Assembly (NCBI GenBank): GCA_964035575.1
Contig: OZ037924.1
Span: forward strand, 620,001 to 684,000
From: Rhynchopus sp. YZ270_cl-10
Taxonomy: Eukaryota; Euglenozoa; Diplonemea; Diplonemida; Diplonemidae
Direction: 5' to 3'
DNA length: 64,000 nt
Positions 38,381 to 49,910 of the stretch are shown here, one piece after another (the stretch's first letter is position 1; each line of letters starts with the position of its first letter). A program made the position numbers and the translations under genes. The notes below the pieces were generated by a model. The model did not search any database, was not told where the DNA came from, and saw only the letters and a list, made by a program, of their open reading frames with translations.

Positions 38381-41300
38381 ATCGCCCACACACAGGGAAA
38401 AAAATCGATACACGGAAAAAAAAGAAAAGAAAAAAAAAAGCCCATTTCTACCTTTTTCTTCCCCCTGTTCCCCCTTTTTTTGGTGCCTGCATCTGTTCGA
38501 AGTGCTCTGCACTAAAAAAGCTACCCTATTTTAACACTCTGCGTCCTTTCCCGCGCAATTTTGGCCCAAACTTTTTCCCCTCCCCAGTCCACGTGAGTGT
38601 TGTCATGGCCGTGGTGGCTACGATATCCCCTCGTTTTTTTTTTTTTTTTCCTTTTTTTTTAAAGGGGACTGAGCATATGCTGGTCCATCTTGCCAATTTT
38701 TTTGGTGATTTTGGATGAATTTCGTTGAGAGAAAGGTGTTGTTGAAACAAATGCCTTTAGGGAAAAAGAAACAAAAAAAAAGAGGATTTGTCTGGTCTTG
38801 ATGGTCTGCGGGTTTTGTGGTAGGTTTGATGATATAGCATGTCATGAGCACCAGCAACTATCGAGAACGGACAGACCTCGCTAGCTGAAAAAAAAAATAT
38901 CAAAAAAAAAAAAAAAAGTAAAAAAAAAACATCTACCCTCGAAACATGCAAATAAAATAAACAAAAAAAACAAAACAAAAATCTCTCTTCACCACTATCT
39001 AAAATCCCTGTCTTCCTTTTCCTCTTGTTATCGCAAGGACACTGTGCATTTTCTTTTTTTATTTTTACCTGCATGCAACCTCCCTCGTGGTAACCGTGTG
39101 CATGCCAATGAAGTGCTCTCTGGGGGTTCGATAACCCGCGGGGGGGGAGCCAGTGCCTGCGTCCGCTGATAAACGGTGAGACGTTTGCACTTTCAACTTC
39201 TATTTTTATTGAAATTCCTTAAAAACGTTTTCTTCTTTTATTATTTTGTTCCATTTTTTTTATGGTAATGTTTAAGGGTAAAAAAACCACATTTTTTTTT
39301 TCTGCACAGAACTGTTCTTGGCGTTAACGTCCTTCCATTCAGAGTACCTTCGCAACCTAGCACTTGCATTTTTTTTTTTTCAATCATTTTGTCCCCTTCG
39401 AACAAACAAAACAAAACAAAACAAAAAAGCAAAACAAAGCTCTGATCAACCCTAAAAGTTTGGGCTTTTGTTCCCCCCCCTTCCCCCTCCCCCCCAACTG
39501 CCCCAATCACCTTACCTCGGTTTTGCTAGCTTGTTCGTGTCTGCTGGTATTTCCCATATTTGCTTCCCTCATTCCTGTTTTTTATTTTTATTTTTTTACG
39601 TTTTAGGAAGGTAGTCTTTTTGTTTTACTGGGATCCCCTTGGACACAAACACTCAAGCGAATGGTCTAACTGGCGAAAAAAAGGAAAAAAAAAGGGAGTA
39701 AGTCTTGTCAACATCCTAGCCTTTTTGGGTGACATTGTTCTTTTGCTTTTCCCACATAGCTCTTCCTTCAAACCCCCCCTCGTGGGGGACTACCCCGGGA
39801 AAGCCCTTTTCATAAAAAAAAATGCTATTAAGGGTTGAAGACGAAGTACGTCTTTGCCTTTACGTAGTACGGCTTTTGGCCAAATTGAGTACATCCATAG
39901 TCTCACCTTTGGTGGACACTTAGGTGATGTGTCGGCTCAAACACAACAAACACTCCCCTCGCTTTTTCTTCTTGGAAGAAATGGTCGTTTCCGTTATAAG
40001 CATTATGCGCGCCATCAGCGTATTATCCTTACCTCTCTCTTTTAAAATGTGTTCAGCCGTTTTATTTTTTGGTTTCTTTAGATTCTCCGCAACTTTTTTT
40101 TGACTTTTTTTTTTTTGTTATACATGTGCAGAGCAATCTTTAGAAAGCCTTTACACTGCAGTCTGACCACTCGCTGATTTATGTTACTAGCCTGATCTTC
40201 CTCCCCCCTTTTTTTTTTAGTAGGAAACAGACCAAAAAAAAACCGATATCACAATTGGCTAGTGTAGGTTATATCCCCTGCAATAACAGCCAAAAAAAAA
40301 TTTACAAAAAAAAACCTTGCAATGCGCCCGCCTGTCTTGTAGTACGTTTTTTTATTTTACCCAGCACCCTTACCCCATATATTAACATATTCGCTGTTAC
40401 AAAATGATTGAAAAATAAAAAAAAAATTCCTAGCTTCAGTGACCTCACTACCGTTGGTTGTATTTTTAAGCCCCCCCTTCACCCCCACCACTTCTCCCCT
40501 TCCCTGGACGGTATCCCCAAGGTTTTGCGACTTTTTTTTTTAAAACTTTGTTGTAGGTTTTCGTGTATTGTATTATCAAAAAACCACCCTTTTTTTTTGC
40601 CAAATTTCAGCTTGGTCTGAAAAGGTAAGAGGGACGACACTCCTTCCTAATTTCTACGGTGATTTTATTGACAGGTGATTTTGTCGGTAAAAGAGGGAAA
40701 ATGGATATCTGGTGTGGTGCTGGTGGGGGAAAAAAATGTCATTGTGACATAAATTTGACGACAACAACAACAAAAAAAGGGGAAAAAAAAAAAGCAAAAA
40801 AAAAAAAAAAAAAAACATTCAAAGCCTAATTCTAGCTCTGTTTTTTTGGTACATAGATACCTAGGTTTCCCCACTCCCATTTTTTTTCTCCCCGTATTTC
40901 CCTTTCTTTTTCATTTTGGGTTCATTTTTTTTTTCCCCCATTTCTTTTTTTTTTTATCTATGTATTGTTTTGGGAGGGGAAGGGAGTTCCAATTTTTGTA
41001 AAGATGGGGATCATTTTTTGATCCCTTCTACCTATGCTATCAATTTATTGAATGTATAGGTTGCAATACAAAGTTGTGTTGTACAACAAAGAACACACAA
41101 GACACCATTGGAATACAAAACGAAACTTGCCCCCTTACCCTTTTTTTTTTGCAGCAGAGAGTATCAGCTTCCCCCAGATACAAAGCAAAAGGAAAAAGCA
41201 AAGTGAGAGAGAGAAAAAAATAAAATAAAAAAAAGCATGCCACCAATTTCCAAACAACCCTCCCCCCCTGTCTATTACTACAGGCGTGCTTTTGTCGATG

Positions 41301-41503
41301 CTACCAAAAAAAAAAAAATGCCCCATACCCCCCCTTTTTCGGCAACAAAGCGGGAAAACAAAACAAAAACAAAAATAAAGTTTTCTTCATATTTTCTCTC
41401 CCACCTCTCTCCCCTCCCCTCAACTCAAAACCCCCCTCCAACCAGAACCACACACATCCCCGAAAAAAAAAATTACTCTTGGTTTTCAAAAAAAACCCCC
41501 CAA
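38381..41503. other. Gene-free spacer dominated by homopolymer runs
   Basis: Long A and T runs, AAAAC-type runs (39410-39440), a family A-like fragment (38660), a full family B copy (39096-39210) and a GATC-centred hairpin (41007-41024). No coding sequence supported. A C-rich tract ending CTCCAACCAG (41432-41445) precedes the next gene. Confidence 0.65.
39096..39210 (+). repeat. Short repeat family B, near full-length copy
   Basis: GTGTGCATGCCAATGAAGTG, CTCTCTGGGGGTTCGATAAC, CCGCGG with extra Gs, CAGTGCCTGCGTCCGCTGAT, AAACGGTGAGACGTTTGCAC and TTTCAACTTC. It matches 53899-54010 across its whole length. Confidence 0.85.
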
Positions 41504-42952
41504 ATGGACCACTTGACCCCTAATAGGGGGTTGGGGGTAGGGTCGACCAATCAGAGGACATATCAAGGTGATATGCGGGGTTCTGCGTTGTCTATGAGCC
41601 GACCACAACGTACACCACAACCGCTTTCGTTGCCTAGAGTGGCACCGCCTCAGGGGTATGAGCAGTTTCGGCATGAAAAGCTGTTGTACTTCGCGCCTCT
41701 TCAGAAGCTGGAGGGTCGCGGGGCGGTGCTGGACCGTATTGTATTGGTAGTAGATTGCTTTGTTGTGGTGTGCACTGCTGCAGCAGATATAACTCATGTA
41801 CTCCCCTTAGAGGAAGTTTCCCCCGACGTCATAGTACAAAGCCTAGCCGTATCCCATCCCCATACTGCTGGTCTCCAAACGAATCATCAAATCTTGCTTA
41901 CGTCTCAAAATGGTGCTTTTATATTTCAGGCGAATGACTCGAAGGCGAGGTTGGAGAAGTTGTTGTATGTTTTGTCGCGGATTTTTAAGGAGATTTTGCA
42001 TTCTGAAATACGGTTGATGGAGGCGGTGGAAACGGCGGATTTGTCGGTTCAGGCGAAGGTTCAGCCCGCGAGCGTGCACACCAGAAAGTTTAGTGCAGAA
42101 TGGAAACCTTTTCGGGTCACAGAGCGGATCGGTTCTTCACAACGCGGCTCTCCTATAGGGCAGCCTAAGCCTATGTCTGCAGCAACGTATCTCCAAATGG
42201 AACAAAACCTTCAAGAAGCATCTCAAGGCAGCCCTGAAATTCAACGGACAGAAAGACGACGTGAAGGGGGATCGGTTTTGGATACGCATTCGTCAGATGA
42301 GGAGGAGGTGGTGGAGGTTGTCAAAACTATTACACGAAGGAAACGGCGGGGCTCCGGGTCGCCCCAACGAGAACGAGAACCGGAGGAGGAAGGGTTCTCC
42401 GCGGAGTGGGTCCGGAAGGAGTTTTGGAGTACCTTTGAGGACACTTATTCGAAGGCGGTTAGCTCGAATGGCTCGTCCTACAATTCTACTCCAACGACAG
42501 TCTCCTCTCCAAGAGGCGACCGGGACAGAGGGGACAGAGGGGATAGGGGGGATAGAGGGGAGAGGGTCGACCGACATCATGCACCGCAACCCTCAGAGGT
42601 GAGCATCGCACCGTCCTCCTCCGCATCGTCGCCAAAGAGTAGGAGATCAGGCAACCCTTTGAATTCCCCCGACGGCAGGAGGCCTACCAAAGAACGCTAT
42701 ATGGTGACCGCAGAGGATGCGCTGCGCAAGGTGGATCGTCTCTCAACGGATATAGATTTGGCGAAGAAACGGTTGTCGCGAGGCGAGGCAAAGCCATCAG
42801 GGGGAAGTGCAGGTGGAGGCAGTGGCGGTGGTGGTGATGATGTGACACCCTGGAAAGCATATGTCGACGACTGGTCCACAACGTCATCCTGGGCATGGAA
42901 CGGCGGGATTGATGGGAATACTAAGAAGGGTAACCACTACCGCAATCGATAG
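41504..42952 (+). CDS. PH-like domain protein with disordered charged tail
   Basis: 482 aa. The start MDHLTPNRGLG follows an A/C-rich leader. Residues 57-165 read like a pleckstrin-homology-type fold: KLLYFAPLQKLEGRGAVLDR, two valine-rich strands around DCFVVVCT, ILLTSQNGAFIFQAND, and a closing amphipathic helix ARLEKLLYVLSRIFKEIL. The rest is low complexity: Arg/Glu-rich segments, an acidic patch SSDEEEVVEVV, a GDR repeat (about residues 340-352) encoded by a GGGGACAGA-type minisatellite, and a Gly-rich run. It ends with AYVDDWSTTSSWAWNGG. PH-like folds often bind phosphoinositides or proteins; the ligand is unknown. The fold call is by pattern only. Confidence 0.72.
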   Translation: MDHLTPNRGLGVGSTNQRTYQGDMRGSALSMSRPQRTPQPLSLPRVAPPQGYEQFRHEKLLYFAPLQKLEGRGAVLDRIVLVVDCFVVVCTAAADITHVLPLEEVSPDVIVQSLAVSHPHTAGLQTNHQILLTSQNGAFIFQANDSKARLEKLLYVLSRIFKEILHSEIRLMEAVETADLSVQAKVQPASVHTRKFSAEWKPFRVTERIGSSQRGSPIGQPKPMSAATYLQMEQNLQEASQGSPEIQRTERRREGGSVLDTHSSDEEEVVEVVKTITRRKRRGSGSPQREREPEEEGFSAEWVRKEFWSTFEDTYSKAVSSNGSSYNSTPTTVSSPRGDRDRGDRGDRGDRGERVDRHHAPQPSEVSIAPSSSASSPKSRRSGNPLNSPDGRRPTKERYMVTAEDALRKVDRLSTDIDLAKKRLSRGEAKPSGGSAGGGSGGGGDDVTPWKAYVDDWSTTSSWAWNGGIDGNTKKGNHYRNR

Positions 42953-43229
42953 ATGAAAAAAAAAGAACTATAGTAGAACGCAGTATACACAATGATTAAA
43001 AAAAAGAACAAATTCGATGATAAAGTCTGCAAAATAATGTTTCTGTATGTTGTCAGGGGTTGCGCTAAATCTGGGATTGGTGCATATTTTTTTCTTTCCC
43101 TTTTTTCTGTTGTCTCAATATTGCTCTTGGTGTAAATTTTCTCATGTGTTTTATCTAAATATTTTTTTTTGTAAATGGAGGGGAATTAGGGGGGGAAGGG
43201 AGGGGGGAACACAATTTTTCTTTTTCTAA

Positions 43230-43275
43230 GGTGACTAAGCACGAGAGGCTTAGGATCATCTTATAAACTTTTCTT
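43230..43275 (+). repeat. Short repeat family A, best copy
   Basis: GGTGACTAAGCACGAGAGGC then TTAGGATCATCTTATAAAC and TTTTCTTTCTTTTC. A 6-bp stem CTAAGC/GCTTAG encloses ACGAGAG. Confidence 0.85.
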
Positions 43276-43573
43276 TCTTTTCTCTCTCTAGGCGACTAAG
43301 AATGAGAGAGAGGTTTCCATCCCAACCTTTTTCTCGATTTTCTTTTTTCTGCTGAGTGGCGCACATTTTTTTCGAAGGTCTTTTTTGTAGCATCACAACA
43401 GCTTCTCATGGAAACGAGAGGTTGTTGTAACATTGCGTTGCTTGGACTCATTAGGTGGTCATATCAGAAAGGTTGACAATTTTACCCAAAAAAAATGCCT
43501 GAATTCAACGAATTTGGGACGTTCAGTAGAAATTTTTAAAGTTCCCTGTAAACCACTCCCATGTGCAACACTC

Positions 43574-43636
43574 CGGGGTTCGATAACCCGCGGAGTGTCT
43601 GCGTCCCAGAGGCGTTTGCACTATCAACTTCACTTT
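43574..43636 (+). repeat. Short repeat family B copy with T-arm-like block
   Basis: CGGGGTTCGATAACCCGCGG then AGTGTCTGCGTCCCAGAGGC, GTTTGCACTATCAACTTCAC. Confidence 0.8.
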
Positions 43637-43939
43637 AAAGAAGGAGTGTGGCTCAAAGCTTGCTATCAACCCTATATGTCACCACAAGATGTACACAGGA
43701 CGACGCAATGTTTAAAAAAAAATCGCAAAAAAAGACACTCTCATTTTTGCCCACATGGAATGGGAGGTGGCTATTCCCTTTTGAAAGTGGATTTACACCC
43801 CTCTCCCCGTAGCGGGGGGTTTTATGTGAATGTTTTTGGTGTTTGGTTGAGCACGGTGAGGCTTAGGTTCAATCTTATACCTTGAAAGATGTGTGCACAC
43901 ACCACCGTGAGGTGCAGTCATCTTCAAAGCTTTCTTTTT

Positions 43940-43985
43940 CAGTGCCTGCGTCCCAAGAGGCGTTTGCACTATCAACTTCTCTTTT
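43940..43985 (+). repeat. Short repeat family B copy (no T-arm-like block)
   Basis: TTTTTCAGTGCCTGCGTCCC, AAGAGGCGTTTGCACTATC, AACTTCTCTTTTTTTT, then a second CAGTGCC. Confidence 0.75.
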
Positions 43986-44798
43986 TTTTTCAGTGCCTCT
44001 CTTAGAAGGTGTAGTACGATAAGGCACGTCGTGAGACGTACCATCTTGTGAAACCTTCGCCCCTTTTCTGTTATTGCGGGATGTGCATGTGAACCGTATT
44101 CATGTTCCAACCTTTTCTCTTTTTGCGATTTTATCATTATGACTGTGCGTTTGATCTTGAGCAGTTTGGTTATGAGGGATGAATGGATAACCAATTTCAC
44201 CTTTTTTGCCGCGTGAAAAGGTACCTATTGAGTCACCTGGGGTACCCATTTACCCAAATAATTTACGTTAGATTTTAGACTAACGTAAATGGGTATTAAT
44301 GTGATTACCCCATATAAAGAGGATACAGTGGAGTATTTCAACCATTTTTTTTTCTTCCAAAAGGCGGGTACAAAAATAAAAAAATACATACGATCTGGGT
44401 TGTGCTCGTGAAAGAGTGCGTCGAACGTATGTTTTGTGTCATTTTTTTTCTTCTCCTTTTCTGTGTATTACCCAGCTCTCCCACCCCCAAACACTTCATA
44501 AATCCCCATTAAACTCCCCCTCCCATATCAACTAGCGTACCAGGAGGGATCCCCTCCCAACTTGGTATCATTTCTCCCTTTCAGGAAACCCTGTGGAATG
44601 TGCTGTGTTACACAGAGTCGAGGCGTGCACAGTACACCTGGCAAAAGGGTTCGGTTTCTTTTCAATTCAAACCATCTTTTAATGCAGCAAAAGCAAAATA
44701 TGTCCTCCCATTATTGTGTACTTTCATCCGGGGCTGGCATCGTGCGGTGGGTCAACCGTAGATGCCTGCTTTTTTTTTTGATACCGATTGTGATCAAG

Positions 44799-44842
44799 AC
44801 GACTAAGCACAGAGAGGCCTTAGGTTCGTCTTTATAAACTTT
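44799..44842 (+). repeat. Short repeat family A copy
   Basis: GACGACTAAGCACAGAGAGG, CCTTAGGTTCGTCTTTATAAAC. The stem is kept with a one-base slip. Confidence 0.75.
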
Positions 44843-44850
44843 TTATACAA

Positions 44851-44925
44851 AGCCCTCTCACGACAGTGTACCAAGGTACACTGTCACGAGAGGGCTGTTG
44901 TATTTCAAGTCAACTTTTCTTTTTT
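44851..44925 (+). repeat. Family C copy preceded by its own inverted repeat
   Basis: AGCCCTCTCACGACAGTGTA (44851-44870) and GGTACACTGTCACGAGAGGGCT (44875-44896) form a 22-bp hairpin with a 2-nt loop and about two mismatches. GTTGTATTTCAAGTCAAC follows as in other family C copies. Confidence 0.8.
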
Positions 44926-46579
44926 AAAACGATGTGTATTGTACGTGATAAATATTTCAACCTTCCCCCCTCCTTTATTGAAAGGCAGATGTGTATGTGT
45001 CCACGATAGACACTTCTCATAATATTCCTTTCAAGGTTCCCCTTTTCATTGTTCACCCTTCATCCTTTCCCTCAAAAAAACCCCCCTTTTTTTTTTATCA
45101 AACGATCTTTAATGACCGCTTTGGAGAAGTAACACAGCATCTAAGACAGAAACCCCACCACTGAGAGTCTCTGTCATCATCCTATGGATGGGGCTGTCGT
45201 CTGTATGAGTTGATTTTTTTTTTTTGTTGTTGCGAAGTAGTTCCTAGCTTCGGAAAGAGTTCCGTATAGAAAGAACCCATCTGAAGGGGGCGGTTGTTGC
45301 GACAAAGATGAAGGGGTTAGTGCGTGGATGGGGGAGGAGGAAGGGGAGGGGGAAAGTGGGGCGAAACGAACCCTTCTTCCCCTGTTTTATCGTGCCGCTC
45401 ACGCTTCTAAAATTTTTCTCGTATTCCCCCCCCCAAAAAAAAACTCCACATAAGTTTTGTTTTTTAGTAACTGTGTTTGTAGGTGTGTTTCACCTTTCAA
45501 ATCTCCTTTAAGCTGGCTCACCAGAGGCTTTGGGTCATCATATATTTTTTTTTTCCTTTAGGTGACCAAAGCACTGTGAGGCTGGGGCTCATCCCACCAA
45601 ACGTTTTCTTTTTTTGGGGGTGTTAAAATTGATGTCGTGTCACGTGTCATGTCACCACCTATGTGTGTCTGAGAGGCGACACCTTCATTTAGGCTCACAT
45701 CACAGCGGATTTCCCCCCGAGGGGTCGGTTCTGTGGTGAAGCTGTGTGTGTTTTTTTTGAGTGCTTTTATCCGCTGATGAATGGTGACGCGTTTGCACTT
45801 TCTTTTTCTTTTTCTTTGACAGAAACCTGTATTGACAGAGAGTTGATGCGTCGGTAGTGCGACGATAAATAGAAACACTAGGTACCAAAAAAGAGGAAGA
45901 TCTTCCCCTCTGTTTACTTTGCATAGAAAACAAAAAATAGTGCAGCTTTTTTTTTTTCTTTTTTTGGATCTGCCAACATTCGAGAAAAGCATTTTATGTG
46001 AAAACTTTTCTTTGAGAGAAAAGGGGGGGATGTTTAACACATTCCACTTTTTTCTCTTTTTTTTTTTTTTTTTTTTTGGTACGAAAAATGCTGTTCTAAC
46101 TACTCTTGCTTTGTATAATGGAGATGGTTGATAGTTCCCCCAAGGTTATGTATGGTACAGGTTTTGGTCTTTTTCAGGTGATGTTCTTGCTTTCAGCAGA
46201 TAAACTTTTCACATTTTTTGAAGGTTTCCGACACATTTCCTTCACGCTTTTCCCCTCTCCCCTGCTTTTGCGTACCACACACACCCCTCCCACGAGGTTC
46301 ATTCAGTTTCACGATTTCTAAATGATGGTGGCGTGTGCACAGTTAGGCACATCCATCACCCGCAGTCTTTCCCTTCATCCAACCGTTTTGCTGTCTTTAC
46401 AAAGCAGCCTCACCTCACCCCAGCATGTTATTTTTATCATTCCGCACAAAGTCAGTTGCTGTGCGATAACGAACTTTGTGATCAAGGTGGCTAAGGCATA
46501 ACTTAGGTTTCATCTTAATAAGCTTTTTCTTTTCAACCACTCCAACCGCGTTGCTTTGAGAAGAGGTGCGTGTGTGGTG

Positions 46580-46763
46580 TATAGCATACTATGCATACGG
46601 GCCGACCCAGCCTGAGTTTTGGCTGAACCCAGGCTGAGTTATATTTACCGGAGGCTGATTCGAGGCTGAGTGAGTCAGTCCAGACTCAGCCTGGACTCAG
46701 TCTAGAGTATTTATTCGGGAGTATTTTTCTGCCCGACTCGGGCCGTATGCATAGTATGGTATA
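46580..46763. mobile_element. MITE-like element with about 25-bp TIRs
   Basis: The left end TATAGCATACTATGCATACG continues GGCCGAC. The right end, reversed, reads TATACCATACTATGCATACG GCCCGA. The interior has repeated CCTGAGT/GGCTGAGT motifs (AGGCTGAGTT, AGGCTGATTC, GAGGCTGAGT, CAGCCTGGACTCAG). The flanks GGTG (46576-46579 and 46764-46767) may be a target duplication. Length 184 bp, no coding capacity. Confidence 0.8.
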
Positions 46764-47129
46764 GGTGTAAAAAAAAATAGATTGCACACCAAAGAGACGT
46801 TTTGGACTCTTCTTAATTCTTCGGAATTATGCAAGACCACCTGTCCAGCGGGGTCAATAGGGACTACCGCATCATGATGCACGAGAGGTTTTGTGTTCAT
46901 CATATCCCATTTTGTTTTTCGTTTTTTTGTTGCTTACACGCAGTGTTATTAGAAACTGAACTTGATTAGCCAACGGTAAATTTGTCCTCACGCCTTTTCC
47001 TTTTGAATCATTCCCCTCTCCCCAAATCAATTATCATGTGCGCCACCCAGGGTAAGAGCCTAAATGGCTTCCTAAAATGGCTGCGGTCAACGAAAAATAT
47101 TTTTCGACTACAGCTTCCAAAGCTACACT

Positions 47130-49031
47130 ATGGCACGAAGGGGGAGGACCCGTGTGCGAGGTGGCAGAGGATGCGGAGGTGGACGGATTGTTCGATCCGT
47201 TCCGTTCGTCGCGGGCAACGTTGGGCTCTCGCAGACGAACCCGCCAGTACAGGGTAGCCTAAGACCCTGTGTGTGGGTGCGACGCTGGCGACGAGCGCGA
47301 GCGCCCCCACTTCGCCCTGCTTTCCCGACGGTGATGGGGCCGCCGAAGTACGCGCCGCCTCCGCCGCCGCTTCCAAGACGCGAGCTGATGGACGACGGAC
47401 CGGACATTGCTATCCTGTACGGAACTGAGGCAACTGTCGTGCTGGACCGCCGGTTTGTGTCTGCGCCTGCGGAACGGGCTGAAGGGGAGTTGGCGAACAT
47501 TTCGCGTGCGAGGCTGGATCTTGATGCGCTCATGGCCATGGATACGAAGGGATTGCTCACCGGTATCCTTGATGTCATCAGGTCTCGTGAAGCCTTCACG
47601 GCGAACCTTACCGATGAGGGTAGGAAAGTCCTGGATTCCTCTGTTCCTCTCAGGAGGGGAACCTCCAGGCACATGCTGCGCCACTGGGGAAACCTGCTGC
47701 AGTGGGGTGTGATGTCTCGGTCCAAGGTGCAGAAGGTGGTGCTTCCCGCCTTCACCGTCCCTAAGAAGGTGCATGGACTGAGGCTTGTGTGCGACGGCCG
47801 AAAGCTGAATCGCTTAATGCGTGCACCCCCGCCAATGCTGTTACCGTCTATACACCAGGTGGTACGGCGATTCATGGACAATGCGTACGTGGTGCAGGCA
47901 GACGGGCGGAGCTGGTTCTACCAGTTCCCGCTGGCGGATGGTGTGGACGACTTCTTCGGAGTGAACCTGTCAGGTGCACGTGGCCCCTTCGTGAGGGCAA
48001 AGCTCAATGTGCTCTGTATGGGCTGGAGTTGGGCGCCGTGCATCGCACACCGCTCGGCGATGGTGTTACTCCCGGAGGATGACGGACTCGCTTGGGTGGA
48101 CAACTTCTTTGTCGTAGGCAAAACTCTCCCTGAGGCGGAGAAGCGTTACTCTTCGTTCCTCCGACGAGCAGAGCGAGTGGGCGCCGAACTGAATGACGAT
48201 GAAGGAGAGGGTGTGCCCCGTGCAAACTTCTGTGCGTTGGGCCTGGAGTTCGATCTGGCGAGCTCCCCGAGACGGTACCGTGCTGCCCCTGATTGGATTG
48301 AGAAGTGTGTGGATTCTCCCGTACTGAATGAGGTGTTGAAAAACTCATGTACTGCGAGGGACTTTTATAAAGTGTTGGGTGGGTTTGTGTGGTTTTTGTA
48401 CTGCACTAAACGCAGACTTTGTTATTTCCGTGTTTCTCTTTCTTTTTTGCGGCGCACTGCGTCTGTTCTTGCAATTGACCCACAGAAGTGGGATGTTAAA
48501 CTAGAAATCCCCCCATCTGTTATATCTGAATTCGCAGGCATCGTGTCTGTGATGAGGAGCAACGACTGGATTGAGGACCAGCCAGAGAGGCCCACCGTGG
48601 TAGCGTGGTCAGACGCTTCCGACCGCGAGTGGGCTGCTTTAATAGAGTCTGAGGTCTTTGAACCGGTCACTCAGGGTGTGTTTTCAAACCCTGAGCAACA
48701 TCATATTTATCTAAAAGAGCTATACGCTGCTTGGCGTGCCGTTAGGCTGGCGGCCGCTGAGAACACAGACCATGAAGTGTCCCTTCAGGTCGATAACGCT
48801 GCTGCTGTGGCGGCGATAAACAAAGGACACAGTAAGAATTTTTTGGCTAATGAGCTGCTGTGTGCCATTTTTGACACTGCAAAGGCTGCCAACATGAGTG
48901 TGTCTGCCTCGTGGGTGGACACCTTAAGTCAGCGGGCTGATGAGTTTACTCGCGGAACAGTGGCCCCCTCGTTGGCATCACTTCCTCCAGTACTCACGGA
49001 GTACGAAAGAGTAGAAGCTATGTTTTGTTAA
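47130..49031 (+). CDS. Reverse transcriptase-RNase H polyprotein of the DIRS-like element
   Basis: 633 aa. The first 75 residues are Arg/Gly/Pro-rich. Reverse transcriptase motifs run from about residue 195 to 400, and an RNase H region from about 485 to 600 with its acidic motifs in the expected order. The arrangement and the RT type resemble DIRS-related elements. No protease, integrase or tyrosine recombinase domain is seen in this frame. It is the only non-host reading frame of this size in the window, and lies on the same strand as all host genes. Confidence 0.8.
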   Translation: MARRGRTRVRGGRGCGGGRIVRSVPFVAGNVGLSQTNPPVQGSLRPCVWVRRWRRARAPPLRPAFPTVMGPPKYAPPPPPLPRRELMDDGPDIAILYGTEATVVLDRRFVSAPAERAEGELANISRARLDLDALMAMDTKGLLTGILDVIRSREAFTANLTDEGRKVLDSSVPLRRGTSRHMLRHWGNLLQWGVMSRSKVQKVVLPAFTVPKKVHGLRLVCDGRKLNRLMRAPPPMLLPSIHQVVRRFMDNAYVVQADGRSWFYQFPLADGVDDFFGVNLSGARGPFVRAKLNVLCMGWSWAPCIAHRSAMVLLPEDDGLAWVDNFFVVGKTLPEAEKRYSSFLRRAERVGAELNDDEGEGVPRANFCALGLEFDLASSPRRYRAAPDWIEKCVDSPVLNEVLKNSCTARDFYKVLGGFVWFLYCTKRRLCYFRVSLSFLRRTASVLAIDPQKWDVKLEIPPSVISEFAGIVSVMRSNDWIEDQPERPTVVAWSDASDREWAALIESEVFEPVTQGVFSNPEQHHIYLKELYAAWRAVRLAAAENTDHEVSLQVDNAAAVAAINKGHSKNFLANELLCAIFDTAKAANMSVSASWVDTLSQRADEFTRGTVAPSLASLPPVLTEYERVEAMFC

Positions 49032-49043
49032 CTGAAATTTTTA

Positions 49044-49910
49044 TTATGATGTGTGCTGACTATGCTTGGCACTTCATATGCGCTTACGGCGCCCCTTATC
49101 CACTCCTCGTGACGGCGAATGGGTAAACTTTATTTGTAATTTTCATTTTTTGTCTTCTTTGTATTTTATTTTTATTTTTTATCATGTCTGTGCAGAGGCC
49201 GATCGCGTGTCCGTTATTGTCGTGTATTCAGTGATTTGGTTGCCTGTCTTATTGTATGTGCATATGCGCTTATTCGCAATGTCTGCATGGTTCTCTCCTG
49301 CAAAGTGTGGGTTATTCCAGTGGTCAAGGGCCACTGTGACATGGTCAAGGACCGTGTCTTTTGTACCAAGCTGGGTTGTTTTTCAAGTGTGCGCTGCTCG
49401 TAGATGGACATGGTGTACCTCGCGGTCGAGGATACTATACGGTACCGTAGTGCCCGCTGTCTTGGTGATGGCGCGTGCAAGAAATGTTTATCTTTATGAT
49501 GTGTGCTGACTATGCTTGGCACTTCATATGCGCTCACGGCGTCCCCTTATCCAGTGTCCTGTCCTCGTGATAGCGAATGGATATAAACCTTTTATTTTAT
49601 TTTATTTTTTTGTATGATGTGTGCTGACTATGTTTGGTACTTCATATGCGCTCACAGCGCCCTTTATCCAGTGTCCACGTGATACCGAATGGATGCAAAC
49701 TTTTTTATTTTTGTTATGATGTGTGCTGACTATGCTTGGTACTTCATATGCGCTTACAGCGCCCTTATCCAGTGTCCACGTGATGCCGAATGGATACAAC
49801 CCTTTTTATTTTTGTATGATGTGTGCTTGGCACTTCATATGCGCTTGCAGCGCCCCTTATCCAGTGTCCTGTCCTCGCGATAGCGAATGGATATAAACCT
49901 TTTTATTTTT
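49044..49910 (+). repeat. Tandem 3' repeats of the retroelement
   Basis: Five units start TGATGTGTGCTGACTATGC or a close variant at about 49048, 49498, 49614, 49717 and 49818. They continue CACTTCATATGCGCT, a GCGCCCCTTATCCA-type block and CGAATGGATA with a TTTTATTTT tail. Units 2 to 5 are contiguous. Unit 1 is separated from them by about 360 bp of unrelated sequence. Confidence 0.9.

Larger units (their letters stand above)
42953..46974. other. Gene-free spacer, densest in short repeats
   Basis: Holds family A copies at 43230, 43292 (weak), 43855, 44799, 45561 and 46486. Family B copies are at 43574, 43940 and 45757; family C plus hairpin at 44851-44925. There is a small inverted repeat at 44250-44305 (TTTACGTTAG/CTAACGTAAA) and a MITE-like element at 46580-46763. 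No gene supported. Confidence 0.7.

Noticed and set aside
39121-39140. tRNA gene suggested by GGTTCGATAACCC
   Set aside because: Only a T-arm-like block is present. No acceptor stem, anticodon arm or A box could be found around it or its copies at 9448, 29253, 43574 and 53927.
41237-41503. Upstream extension of the PH-like gene
   Set aside because: Codons there are Lys/Pro/Thr low complexity from A and C runs; the ATG at 41504 starts non-repetitive coding sequence.
49066-49509. Open frame after the RT-RNase H gene that might encode a recombinase
   Set aside because: It starts in the tandem repeat and is low-complexity hydrophobic/Arg sequence with no recombinase motif.
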